DNA from: Fimbriimonas ginsengisoli Gsoil 348
GTDB taxonomy: Bacteria > Armatimonadota > Fimbriimonadia > Fimbriimonadales > Fimbriimonadaceae
Reading direction: 5' to 3'
NCBI RefSeq assembly: GCF_000724625.1
Contig: NZ_CP007139.1
Span: 3,224,001 to 3,288,000, forward strand
Length of the DNA: 64,000 bases
The notes beneath the pieces were generated by a model. It was not told where the DNA came from and ran no database searches. It was given only the letters and a program-made list of their open reading frames with translations. Made by a program: the position numbers and the translations under genes. Shown here piece by piece: positions 1-7,830 of the stretch (its first letter is position 1; every line of letters begins with the position of its first letter).

Positions 1-556
1 CCATCGGATTGAGGGCGAGGTTGGCCAGGATGAGGAGGGTGGAGAGCAAGATGCCGGTGGTGACCAGCGGCAGACCCCGAGCGCCGGCCGGGATCGCACC
101 ATTCGTCAGGTACACGCCGAAAGGGGTGGCCATTCCACCCACCACTCCGGGGCGAGGGAGCGATCGCCGGCGCGGATAGAGGTCGGCGGCAGCGATGATC
201 CCCATAGGGCGGCCGAAGTCGTCGACGACGACGAGCGGTAATCCATCGCCATCGGCAAGGCGGCGCAATGCTTCCGCCGCCGTCGCGTACGGAGCGATCG
301 TCTCGGCGGAAATCGCGGCCCGCTCCGCCGGTTCGAGGTGGGGGATCGCGTCGATCAATGCGCGGGCGAGCGAGGCGTCGGTGACGACTCCGCGCAATAT
401 TCCGTGTTGGACCACGGGCAGCAAACCGCAGCCATTTCTCAACAATTCCGAAGCCGCTCGCTCGAGCGTATCCTCGGGCGCGATATCGGTGGTCGGGCGC
501 ATGAGCGAGCCAACCGGGGCGGCCAGAGAGACGGGTTGATACGAAGCTGTCAGCAC
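1..556 (-). CDS. CBS-domain protein with C-terminal membrane segment (3' end outside window)
   Basis: Reading the minus strand from a GTG at 556 gives MLTASYQPVSLAAPVGSLMR and then a tandem CBS pair: first around residues 15-70 (LLPVVQHGILRGVVTDASLA), second around 75-125 (LPLVVVDDFGRPMGIIAAADL). After it come a GGMATPFGVYLTNG stretch and a hydrophobic segment (VTTGILLSTLLILANLAL) that runs off the window. CBS pairs usually bind adenosyl ligands and regulate an attached domain; the attached part here is membrane-associated and I do not recognise it with certainty (a DUF1385-like domain is possible). An internal ATG at 502 is an alternative start. It is divergent from pfkA. Confidence 0.7.
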   Translation of the reverse strand, partial: MLTASYQPVSLAAPVGSLMRPTTDIAPEDTLERAASELLRNGCGLLPVVQHGILRGVVTDASLARALIDAIPHLEPAERAAISAETIAPYATAAEALRRLADGDGLPLVVVDDFGRPMGIIAAADLYPRRRSLPRPGVVGGMATPFGVYLTNGAIPAGARGLPLVTTGILLSTLLILANLALNPM

Positions 557-631
557 GGTAGGGGCGCGCACGTATTCTACTTACGCCGCGACTCGCTTCG
601 CGCTTCGACCATAATCGGCTCCATCAGCCAG

Positions 632-1594
632 ATGAAGAGAATTGGTGTCATCACAAGCGGAGGGGACGCTCCGGGGATGAACGCGGCGCTTCGAGCCGTC
701 GTAAGGGCGGCCTTGGGACGTGGGGCGGAAGTGATCGGCTTCAACCACGGGTACGAGGGGCTTATCAACGACGAGAGCCGCAACCTCGATTCCCCCAGTG
801 TGGGCGGAATCATCGACCGGGGCGGCACTATTCTTCGCACCGCACGCAGCGCTGCCTTTATGACCAGGGAGGGGCGCGATCAGGCGATGGCCGTTTTGAT
901 CAAAAACGGGTGCGAGGGGCTCGTGGTCATCGGCGGAGATGGTTCGCTGACCGGGGCTTTAAAACTTCAAGAAGAATTTGACTATCCGGTTTGCGGGGTT
1001 CCAGGCTCCATCGATAACGATATTTCGGGCACCGATTTTTCGATCGGGTTCGATACGGCGGTGAATACCGCGGTCGATGCCATCGACCGGGTACGAGATA
1101 CCGCTTACTCGCACGAGCGGGTCTTCGTCATCGAGGTGATGGGGCGCCGGAACGGCTTTATCGCGTTGGAAGCCGGCCTTGCCGGGGGCGCGGAGGCGAT
1201 CCTTGTGCCCGAAATGCCGTTCTCTTTGCCGGATATCGGAGCGGAGCTTTTGGAAGCCGCCAGCAAAGGGAAGCGAAGCTCGATTATCGTGGTCGCCGAA
1301 GGGGCCGCGAAGGCCGACGACGTTCGGGAGGCGCTTTCGGAATGCACCGGTTTTGAATGCCGCGCAGTGGTGCTGGGGCACATGCAGCGGGGCGGGAGTC
1401 CTACCGCGTTCGACCGCGTTTTGGCCCTTCGGCTCGGCCACCTGGCGACGAACCGCCTTCTCAGTGGCTTTCGCGGCGAAATGGCCGGCCTGGCCGGAAA
1501 TCTGCTGGTCAGCCATCCGCTCACCTTCGTCTTAAGCAGCGAACGTCAGATCGATCCGGAGAAGCTGCTTTTATCGGAAGCGATGGCGCAGTAG
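632..1594 (+). CDS. pfkA: ATP-dependent 6-phosphofructokinase
   Basis: 320 residues, the standard length for bacterial PfkA, which phosphorylates fructose 6-phosphate to fructose 1,6-bisphosphate in glycolysis. Visible motifs are the nucleotide loop SGGDAPGMN (residues 9-17), GGDGS (101-105), the substrate/catalytic segment PGSIDND (124-130, in place of the usual PKTIDND), MGRRNG, and the C-terminal GHMQRGGSPTAFDR. The glycine in GGDGS at the position that is Asp in PPi-dependent enzymes argues for ATP as donor. The ATG at 632 is chosen because the canonical MKRIGVITSGGDAPG N-terminus begins there; the frame stays open upstream without a recognisable sequence. Confidence 0.95.
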   Translation: MKRIGVITSGGDAPGMNAALRAVVRAALGRGAEVIGFNHGYEGLINDESRNLDSPSVGGIIDRGGTILRTARSAAFMTREGRDQAMAVLIKNGCEGLVVIGGDGSLTGALKLQEEFDYPVCGVPGSIDNDISGTDFSIGFDTAVNTAVDAIDRVRDTAYSHERVFVIEVMGRRNGFIALEAGLAGGAEAILVPEMPFSLPDIGAELLEAASKGKRSSIIVVAEGAAKADDVREALSECTGFECRAVVLGHMQRGGSPTAFDRVLALRLGHLATNRLLSGFRGEMAGLAGNLLVSHPLTFVLSSERQIDPEKLLLSEAMAQ

Positions 1595-1602
1595 GGCGCT
1601 CT

Positions 1603-3537
1603 TTACAACGTAAACCAAAACGTGGCGCCCGATCCTTCGATCGCCTCGGCGCGAACCGTGCCTCCATGGCGTTCGATGATCCGTTTGACGTTGGCGAGCC
1701 CGATCCCGGTGCCGGGATATTCGTCTTCCCGGTGCAGCCTTTCGAATGGGCGGAAGAGCTTATCGACAAACCGCGGATCGAAGCCGACGCCGTTGTCCCG
1801 AACGAAGAAAGCCCCTTCCTGGATTCCGAACTCGATCACCGCGGTTTCCCGGCTGCGGCTGAACTTGACCGCGTTTTCCAGTAAGTTTTGCAATGTGAGA
1901 CGCAACAACTGCCCGTCGCCCTGAACGGTGAGGTTCCGACAAACAATGAACTCGATCTTCCGGTCCGAGTGACGGTCCTTAAGCTCGGCGGCGAGCGAGG
2001 AAACAATATCGCTTAGGTCAACCTCGGCCCGGTTTAGGTGGGTGCGACCGAGGCGGGAGAATTGAAGTAAATCGTCGATCAGATCGCCCATTCGCTTCGC
2101 CGCGCGGCCAAGACGGTCGAGCTGGTCCACCGCTTCCTCGTCCAAGTTTCCGCGCTGCTCCTCGATCAATATTCTCGAGCTGGCCATCATCGCGCGTAGC
2201 GGCGATCGAAGGTCGTGAGAGACCGTATAGCAGAACCCTTCCATGTCGTCTTTGGCCGCCTGCAGCTCCTGCGTTCGCTCGACGACGCGCGATTCCAACT
2301 CCTCGTTGAGTCGCAGCATCTCACGGTCGGCGCGTGCGTGCTCCACCGCGTGCCATGCTCGCTGAGCCACCGTCTCCAAAAGGGCGACGTCTTGTGGGTC
2401 CCAGCTCCGGGGCGTTTTCGAGAGGACCGCAAGGGCGGCGACGAGCCGGCCCCTTCGGATAAGCGGAACGCAGGCGAGGGCTCGGACCTCGAGGCTGGCA
2501 TACCCTTCGAGCGACTTTGCCGTACGCAAATCGTTCTCGACGTCACGAATGAGGACGGTCCGCCCATCCCTCAGGTCGTCTACAACGGTTCCGAAATCGC
2601 GCATTAGGTGCATTCCGGCGAGGCTGGCGCAATTCTCAGCGTAGTCTCGCTCGACACTTACGCATTCGCCGGTGGAATCGAATTCGCCGTAAGCCGCCCG
2701 GCTTGCGCCGAGAAATTGTCCGATCCTCCCCACTACGGTGTCCACTACTTCGATCGGATCGCTCATCGCCCGAATCCGGTCGCTGAGGTCCATGAGGAAC
2801 GAGCGGCGATCGTCCTCCTGCTTCCGGTCCGTGATGTCCCGGTATGCGACGCCGATGCCGTCGGCGGCGGGAAAGACGTCCACATCGAACCAGCCCGCCT
2901 TTCCGTCCACTTCGAAGTGAAGCGGGATCCGGTCGGCCATGACTTTCTGGAAGAGTGGGCGGTACCACTCGTCCCACATGCCCGGCAACTCGGTCCATAG
3001 CTCCGTTCCGATGAGATCGTTCGGGGCTCGGTTCATGGAAGCAAAGCAGTTTCGATTTACGTAGACGAATCGAAAATCTCGATCCAGCAGGAAGAGCGCA
3101 TCCCGGACCCCTTCGGTGACGGCGACCATCCGTCGCTCGGTTTGTCTGAGGTCGTTTTGGATCCGAATCTCTTCGGTCCTGTCGATCGAGATCACGAGCG
3201 TCATCGAGCGGCCATTGTATTGAACTGAGCGCGTGACGATCTCGACGTCGAGGAGAGCTCCGTCGCGACGGCGGTGCTTCCACATCCCGCGATCGATGCC
3301 CTTGCCGGCTTGGGCCCGCAGATGCGATAGGACCTCGGCAAGATCGTCAGCGACGACCAAATCTGAGACCTGGAGGCGAAGAAACTCCTCCTTCGTGTAG
3401 CCGTAGAGGTCGCAGCTCGCCTGGTTGGCGGCCACATAGAACAGCGTGTCCAGATCTACGATCCGGGCCGCTACCGGGATCTCGTCAAGGTCAAGCCGTG
3501 CGACCTCTACACACGAAGTTTCTTCCGTCTTCGCCAA
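1603..3537 (-). CDS. Cytoplasmic PAS-PAS-GAF sensor histidine kinase
   Basis: 644 residues with no membrane segment. Two PAS domains (about 15-120, with NQASCDLYGYTKEEFL, and about 125-240) are followed by a GAF domain (about 250-400), a coiled coil (LNEELESRVVERTQELQAAK), a HisKA dimerisation domain whose phospho-acceptor lies in YTVSHDLRSPLRA (about 437-450), and a HATPase_c domain ending with DNGVGFDP and GTGIGLANVKRI. There is no receiver domain and no adjacent response regulator, so the partner is unknown. Translation appears to start at a TTG at 3537: there is no in-frame ATG before the first PAS, and a TAGAAT box lies just upstream. It converges with pfkA, 8 bp away. The same architecture minus the PAS domains recurs at 53922-55160. 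Confidence 0.9.
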   Translation of the reverse strand: MAKTEETSCVEVARLDLDEIPVAARIVDLDTLFYVAANQASCDLYGYTKEEFLRLQVSDLVVADDLAEVLSHLRAQAGKGIDRGMWKHRRRDGALLDVEIVTRSVQYNGRSMTLVISIDRTEEIRIQNDLRQTERRMVAVTEGVRDALFLLDRDFRFVYVNRNCFASMNRAPNDLIGTELWTELPGMWDEWYRPLFQKVMADRIPLHFEVDGKAGWFDVDVFPAADGIGVAYRDITDRKQEDDRRSFLMDLSDRIRAMSDPIEVVDTVVGRIGQFLGASRAAYGEFDSTGECVSVERDYAENCASLAGMHLMRDFGTVVDDLRDGRTVLIRDVENDLRTAKSLEGYASLEVRALACVPLIRRGRLVAALAVLSKTPRSWDPQDVALLETVAQRAWHAVEHARADREMLRLNEELESRVVERTQELQAAKDDMEGFCYTVSHDLRSPLRAMMASSRILIEEQRGNLDEEAVDQLDRLGRAAKRMGDLIDDLLQFSRLGRTHLNRAEVDLSDIVSSLAAELKDRHSDRKIEFIVCRNLTVQGDGQLLRLTLQNLLENAVKFSRSRETAVIEFGIQEGAFFVRDNGVGFDPRFVDKLFRPFERLHREDEYPGTGIGLANVKRIIERHGGTVRAEAIEGSGATFWFTL

Positions 3538-3588
3538 CTCCCCAATACATTCTACGGGAGGTCGGAGGTGAAACGTCTGCCGATAGAA

Positions 3589-3858
3589 TTAATGAGCGGC
3601 ATGACGGACTTCGGATTCTCGCACGAGCCAGTAGGCGAACTCTTCGCTGTAGCCTCTTTCGATGTACATGCGCGCCAGGGCCATGTCCTCTACGTCCGGG
3701 TCTTCGAGGTAATCCAACGCCTCGCGGATGAGCATGTCGAAGGAGACCGGGCTTCGGCGCAGCTCTTCTTCGATCTCCGGTGTCGGAGGAACCTCGTACT
3801 TGGTCGTCGGCATATCCGAAGTGACGAACCTTCCGGGGGTCGGGTTCGGACCCAGCAT
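3589..3858 (-). CDS. Small acidic protein of unknown function
   Basis: 89 residues from an ATG at 3858, or 74 from the ATG at 3813 (MPTTKYEVPPTPEIEEEL). The C-terminal half is helical and acidic (DMLIREALDYLEDPDVEDMALA, then an ARMYIERGYSEEFAYWLVRE-like segment). I do not recognise a family. Codon usage resembles the neighbours, and the aromatic/acidic pattern looks like a real small protein. Neither start has a convincing ribosome site. It lies upstream of and parallel to the sensor kinase, 51 bp away, without an evident functional link. Confidence 0.5.
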   Translation of the reverse strand: MLGPNPTPGRFVTSDMPTTKYEVPPTPEIEEELRRSPVSFDMLIREALDYLEDPDVEDMALARMYIERGYSEEFAYWLVRESEVRHAAH

Positions 3859-3999
3859 TTCACCGCAAAGTTCGGGTCGTCGGGGCCAGCCGGGCTATGT
3901 CGTGCGTATAGATCAAATGGACGCTACGGAGCCTCGCCGGTGGCCGAAAGAATATTTTTTCGACGCTTTGCGATTTACTAAGGCAGAATCAATAAAGAA

Positions 4000-4446
4000 A
4001 TGAAGCGCGCTCTCTTGGCCCTAACCCTACTCGCCGGCGCATCGCTGGCTTCCGCCGACGGCTGGCTGACCTCTTACGACGAGGCGCTGAAGCAGTCGAA
4101 GAAGAGCGGAAAGCCGGTGTTGGTAAATTTCACGGGCTCGGACTGGTGCACCTTCTGTATTCAACTTGACAAGGAAGTCTTCACCAAGCCGGTTTTTCGA
4201 GACTGGGCGAAGAAGAATGTGATCCTGCTTCGACTGGACTTCCCCCACAAGCCACAGCCTGCGAAGGTCGCCAAGACGAACCAGGGAATCGCGATGCGGT
4301 ACGGGATTACCGGGTTTCCCACGATCCTCTTTCTCTCCGCGACCGGCAATGTGATTGGCCACTACGGCTACGATCGAGGCGGGCCAACTTATTGGACGAA
4401 GAACGCCGAAGCGATCTTAAAGATGGGCGCCCGGCAAGGGGCTTGA
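4000..4446 (+). CDS. Secreted thioredoxin-fold protein
   Basis: 148 residues. A classical signal peptide (MKRALLALTLLAGASLASA) precedes a thioredoxin-like domain with the redox pair in DWCTFC (C50 and C53) and a cis-proline segment GITGFPTILF near residue 109. The motif and the extended KEVFTKPVFRDWAKKNVILL region fit the thioredoxin_7/DUF255-like branch of periplasmic thiol proteins. It probably reduces or isomerises disulfides of exported proteins; the partner is not visible. The TGA stop overlaps the TTG start of the next gene, so the two are translationally coupled. Confidence 0.85.
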   Translation: MKRALLALTLLAGASLASADGWLTSYDEALKQSKKSGKPVLVNFTGSDWCTFCIQLDKEVFTKPVFRDWAKKNVILLRLDFPHKPQPAKVAKTNQGIAMRYGITGFPTILFLSATGNVIGHYGYDRGGPTYWTKNAEAILKMGARQGA

Positions 4447-4730
4447 TCATCGGCACGCTGGAGGTGGAGCTAAGGCTGGACGGCTGCTTCAACCTCAAGG
4501 AGAAACGCCGGGTCCTGCAGAGCCTTTTGCAACGCCTGCGGAACGAAACGGGGGTTGCGGTCGCGGAAATTGCGGACCATGATCTGTGGAATAGCGCCGT
4601 CGTCGGCATCGCCACCGTCTCGGCCCACGTTTCGACCATCGAGAGCGTGTTAGATCATGTCCTCTCGCGTATCGACGCCGACCCGGGGGTGGAGATCGTC
4701 TCGCTCGATCGGCGGGTCGAGCGTACATAG
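4443..4730 (+). CDS. DUF503 family protein (YlxP-like)
   Basis: 95 residues matching DUF503/YlxP: an N-terminal GTLEVELRL strand, then the hallmark FNLKEKRRVLQSLLQRLRN, VAVAEIADHDLWNSAVVGIA and a C-terminal VEIVSLDRRVE. YlxP-like proteins are often encoded near translation and ribosome-maturation genes, and their function is poorly defined. The TTG at 4443 overlaps the preceding stop in a TTGA arrangement; no ATG precedes the conserved N-terminal strand, which decides the start. Association with a secreted thioredoxin is unusual and may reflect only compact packing. Confidence 0.85.
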   Translation: MIIGTLEVELRLDGCFNLKEKRRVLQSLLQRLRNETGVAVAEIADHDLWNSAVVGIATVSAHVSTIESVLDHVLSRIDADPGVEIVSLDRRVERT

Positions 4731-4789
4731 AGGGGTAACGCGTGAAACGTCGCGCGCGGGCGACGGCTACCGGCTTCGCCGTCCAGACA

Positions 4790-4921
4790 TTCCTCACCCC
4801 GGCCCTCTCCCTTCATCGCACATACGTCCGACGAGAGGTGAGGGAGACGGACTCCCTCACCCCCAACCCCTCTCCCTCGTCCAGCACATACATCTGGAGG
4901 AGGGAGAGGGGGCTCCGGAGG
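4790..4921. repeat. C/T-rich palindromic intergenic repeat, two tandem copies
   Basis: Two versions of an element that pairs a C/T-rich arm (CCCTCACCCC.. CCTCTCCCT) with a G/A-rich arm (GGAGGGAGAGGGGGCTCCG), separated by a loop containing CACATACGT or CACATACAT. The same element occurs at 9312-9380 (inverted), 25860-25945 (divergent loop) and 29919-29989. It has no coding potential and lies between the convergent DUF503 and glycosidase-like genes, where its RNA hairpin could act as a terminator. Confidence 0.75.
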
Positions 4922-4959
4922 ACTCGGGGGGAGCATCCATATTTCAGATGGATGTCATT

Positions 4960-6051
4960 TTAGATCTTTATCTTATACAGATGTACTTCGTAGGCGGAGA
5001 AGTGATCGGTGAAGGCGCCTTTGGCTAGTGGGACTGATCGATTTTCGTCTAGGACTGTTGTTTGATTGGTTCGGGAGGGGGTGAAAATCTCGGCTTGTGT
5101 CGGAGTGCTGGTCATGTTTATGGCGAAGATGTATAGCTCTTTGCCTTTTTTCTTGACCAAAACGTCGACGGTGGATCCGCCTCCGGCGACCTTGACTACG
5201 TCTTGAGCGTCGGGAGAGTTTAGTACAGGGGCGAGACTCTGAACCTGCTCATTGATCGCCTTGACTGCTTTCGACATTTCTTCGTCGGCGAGGATTCCGG
5301 CCTCGATGAAGGTGGGGGCAAATTGGTGGGAGAAGTAGATCAAACCCTGGGCGCCGTGGATGAGGGCCATCCAGACGAGGGTTTTCGTTTGAGCGGGGGT
5401 TGGCTTGGTCGCTGGGTTCGAGATCCGCGTTGCTTCGATGCATGCCCATACACGTTGCGCGGGCCGGGTCCATTTGCGGAGCCGGGCGGTTCCCTGCCCT
5501 ACGTACCAAAGATTTCCTTGCACCGGGGGTGGGGAAGTCACCGGATAGATGTCGAAGGAGGCGATATCCGCGCCCTTTGCGTATGCGGCGTAGTCTTCGG
5601 GGTGCCGAGTCCGGACTCCGCGTCCAAACCAGTCGTCCCAAGCGACGCCCTGGCCCAGATTCAAGAGGACCGGTCGCGATGAGTCGGTCTGCCGGATCCG
5701 GGCGTAGCCTTGCACGACCTGATCGGGCAGAATCGGCGGTCCGTATCCTTTACCGTCGGGCAAGGGTTGGGCGTTGTCGGGCTCGTCCTGGTGCATCCAA
5801 CCGGCAATGATCTTCCGGTCGAGGTGGGCCTTTGCCCAGTCGTTCATCTCGCAGGCAACCGGCATTTTCGCCTTTTCGAGCGCGGCGATCTGCTCGCCCG
5901 TGGGACCTTGCCAGAGGCCGACGTAGAGGTTGATTCCGATCGCTTGGTACCGGGGGGCGTTGGCGGGAGACTGCAGCCAAACGCCGATCGGAAAGTACGA
6001 CGGGTCCCCTCCCAAGAGCGGGGAGGTCAGGAGTAGGGCAGCGAGGATCAC
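4960..6051 (-). CDS. Secreted glycoside-hydrolase-like TIM-barrel protein
   Basis: 363 residues from a GTG at 6051 that gives a signal peptide (MILAALLLTSPLLGG), 2 nt after the stop of the aldo/keto reductase, so it is the second gene of an operon. The mature part looks like a clan GH-A barrel: a start strand FPIGVWLQSP, INLYVGLWQGPTG, AGWMHQDEPDN (the DEP glutamate would be the acid/base), ASFDIYPV, and RVWACIEATRI with a second Glu near the end of a strand as candidate nucleophile. The C-terminal 90 residues look like a beta-sandwich. Substrate cannot be read from sequence. The open frame extends upstream of 6051, but that part is a shadow of the preceding gene. Confidence 0.7.
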   Translation of the reverse strand: MILAALLLTSPLLGGDPSYFPIGVWLQSPANAPRYQAIGINLYVGLWQGPTGEQIAALEKAKMPVACEMNDWAKAHLDRKIIAGWMHQDEPDNAQPLPDGKGYGPPILPDQVVQGYARIRQTDSSRPVLLNLGQGVAWDDWFGRGVRTRHPEDYAAYAKGADIASFDIYPVTSPPPVQGNLWYVGQGTARLRKWTRPAQRVWACIEATRISNPATKPTPAQTKTLVWMALIHGAQGLIYFSHQFAPTFIEAGILADEEMSKAVKAINEQVQSLAPVLNSPDAQDVVKVAGGGSTVDVLVKKKGKELYIFAINMTSTPTQAEIFTPSRTNQTTVLDENRSVPLAKGAFTDHFSAYEVHLYKIKI

Positions 6052-6053
6052 GG

Positions 6054-7055
6054 CTAGCGCACCCGGCCATTCGGCCCGAAGTTGGCGGAATAGTAATTGA
6101 CGTGGTGGGATCCCGGTTCGAAGATTTCGTCGACCGCTTTGAGGAGTTTCGGACTCAACTTGCGCTCGCAAGCCGCGGCGGATTCGCGTAGCTGCTGCTC
6201 CGACCTCGCCCCGATGATCGGGCTTGTGATTCCCGGCTGACTGGCTACCCATGCGAGGCTGAGGGTGGCGAGCGACATTTCGTTTCTTTCCGCCAATGCC
6301 TTTAGCCGTCGCAGCTTGGCAACGGGAACTTGCTTGAGGCGGCCGCCCGGGTCGCTTGCGGAGTAGCGGGCTCCTTTGGTTCCCGGCTCCAGATACTTCC
6401 CGCTTAGCATCCCGCCGGCGAGCGGGGACCAAGGGATTACGCCGTAATCGTAGGTTCGGCAAAACGGCAGCAGCTCGCGTTCGACGCGGCGGTCGAGCAG
6501 GTTATAGGGCGGCTGCTCCGTAACGAACCCGGCCGCGCCGAGCTCTTTCGCGACGTAGTGCGCTTCGCAGACTTGCCAGGCGGCGAAGGTGGAGCATCCC
6601 GCATAGCGGATCTTGCCAGCGCGGCGCAAATCGTCCAATGCTCGCAGGGTTTCGTCGATCGGAACCGCGGGCTGGGGACGGTGGATTTGGTAGAGGTCGA
6701 TCCAGTCGGTTCCGAGGCGGCGCAAGCTGGCGTCGCATGCTTCGACAATATGACGGTAGCTGTTCCCCCATGCGTTTGGGTCCGCGTCGTCCATTTTCCC
6801 GTGGCACTTCGTGGCGAGAACCACTCGGTCACGGCGACCCTTGAGCGCCTTGCCAAGAATCGTTTCGCTGACCCCGCGGGCGTAGACGTCCGCAGTGTCG
6901 AAGAAATTGATGCCGATATCGTTCGCGACGTGGGTCAGGCGGATCGCCTCTTCTTCGTGAGACCCCCAATCGTCCGGCTCCCAACCGAACGTCATCGTTC
7001 CCATACAGGCTACCGAGACCTGAACTCCGGTTCGTCCAAGCGAGCGATACTCCAT
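6054..7055 (-). CDS. Aldo/keto reductase
   Basis: 333 residues, NADPH-dependent oxidoreductase of the AKR superfamily (YghZ/Tas-like). Motifs include MEYRSLGRTGVQVS at the N-terminus, the catalytic Asp/Tyr region FFDTADVYARGVSE, VLATKCHGKM (catalytic Lys), DWIDLYQIHRPQP (His), and the cofactor segment SPIIGARSEQQLRES near the C-terminus. The ATG at 7055 is preferred over the upstream ATG at 7112 because the family begins with this strand and AGAGG lies upstream. It heads a two-gene operon with the glycosidase-like protein, which may point to sugar or sugar-alcohol handling; that is inference. Confidence 0.9.
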   Translation of the reverse strand: MEYRSLGRTGVQVSVACMGTMTFGWEPDDWGSHEEEAIRLTHVANDIGINFFDTADVYARGVSETILGKALKGRRDRVVLATKCHGKMDDADPNAWGNSYRHIVEACDASLRRLGTDWIDLYQIHRPQPAVPIDETLRALDDLRRAGKIRYAGCSTFAAWQVCEAHYVAKELGAAGFVTEQPPYNLLDRRVERELLPFCRTYDYGVIPWSPLAGGMLSGKYLEPGTKGARYSASDPGGRLKQVPVAKLRRLKALAERNEMSLATLSLAWVASQPGITSPIIGARSEQQLRESAAACERKLSPKLLKAVDEIFEPGSHHVNYYSANFGPNGRVR

Positions 7056-7150
7056 TCCGCTCGGTTTACCTCTCTTCAGGAGCAAGATCGAACAAACTTC
7101 GGGCGCGAGCACGTGATATTGTTGTTGTGAAGGGAGGATAGGAATAAATC

Positions 7151-7642
7151 ATGAAGAATCAGAGGATTTTCACGGTCATCGCATTGGTTGCAGTTGCGGC
7201 GTGCGCTTCGGCGGAGGACGCCAAAAAGGCGATGCAAGGGATGGCCGCCGCATTCGATAAGGCGGTCATGGCAAAGGATCTGTCGTGGTTCGAGAAGACG
7301 GCGGCTCCGGACTACCACGAGATTGGTTTGAACGGCAGCCACATGGATCGGAAAGGCTCCATCGACACGATGAAGCAGATGTTCCAGATGATGACGGTCA
7401 AGAGCATTAAGAGCAAGATCGTCAGCGTGAAGCAGACCGGCAATACGATCAAAGCGGTTTGCGACACTAAGATGTCCGGCGAGATGATGGCGCCGAAGGC
7501 CAAGAAGCCGATGGTAATGAAGTCGAGCATGCGCTACCAAGAGCTGTGGAAGAAAGAGGGCGGCGCTTGGAAGATCCACGAGTTGAAGTCGATCACCGAG
7601 AACACGACCATCGACGGCAAGAAAGTTAAGGGCGGTATGTAG
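7151..7642 (+). CDS. Secreted SnoaL/DUF4440-like protein
   Basis: 163 residues with a signal peptide (MKNQRIFTVIALVAVAACASA) and a fold typical of the NTF2/SnoaL superfamily: MAAAFDKAVMAKDLSWFE helix, AAPDYHEIGLNG, a repeated strand KSKIVSVKQTGNTIKAVC, and YQELWKKEGGAWKIHELKS near the C-terminus. Family members range from enzymes to ligand-binding pockets, so no reaction is assigned. A GGAGG lies 13 nt before the ATG. The protein is methionine-rich (for example MKQMFQMMT), which is unusual but not diagnostic. Confidence 0.75.
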   Translation: MKNQRIFTVIALVAVAACASAEDAKKAMQGMAAAFDKAVMAKDLSWFEKTAAPDYHEIGLNGSHMDRKGSIDTMKQMFQMMTVKSIKSKIVSVKQTGNTIKAVCDTKMSGEMMAPKAKKPMVMKSSMRYQELWKKEGGAWKIHELKSITENTTIDGKKVKGGM

Positions 7643-7651
7643 ATCCGTGGG

Positions 7652-7716
7652 CTTTGCGCCTTTGCGAAAAATCTCTCTTTCCCGGAGTTTCTCGCAAAGG
7701 CGCGAAGACGCAAAGG
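7652..7716. repeat. Imperfect inverted repeat downstream of the SnoaL-like gene
   Basis: CTTTGCGCCTTTGCGA at 7652-7667 is answered by an inverted copy at 7691-7716 that carries an 8-nt insertion. It could form a terminator-like hairpin for the upstream gene; no clear U-tract follows. Single copy in this window. Confidence 0.6.
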
Positions 7717-7830
7717 AGTCTCAACGGGGCGTTGCGGATTTCTTAAACGTCGGACGAGATTGGAGCCCCAGCGGGTGGATTGGAGGGTGCGTCGTCGTGC
7801 CATAATCAACTGAAAAGCCAAGGAGCCCCA

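Noticed and set aside
6052-6462. N-terminal extension of the glycosidase-like frame
   Set aside because: It overlaps the aldo/keto reductase gene in another frame and has an Arg-rich composition; the signal peptide begins at 6051.
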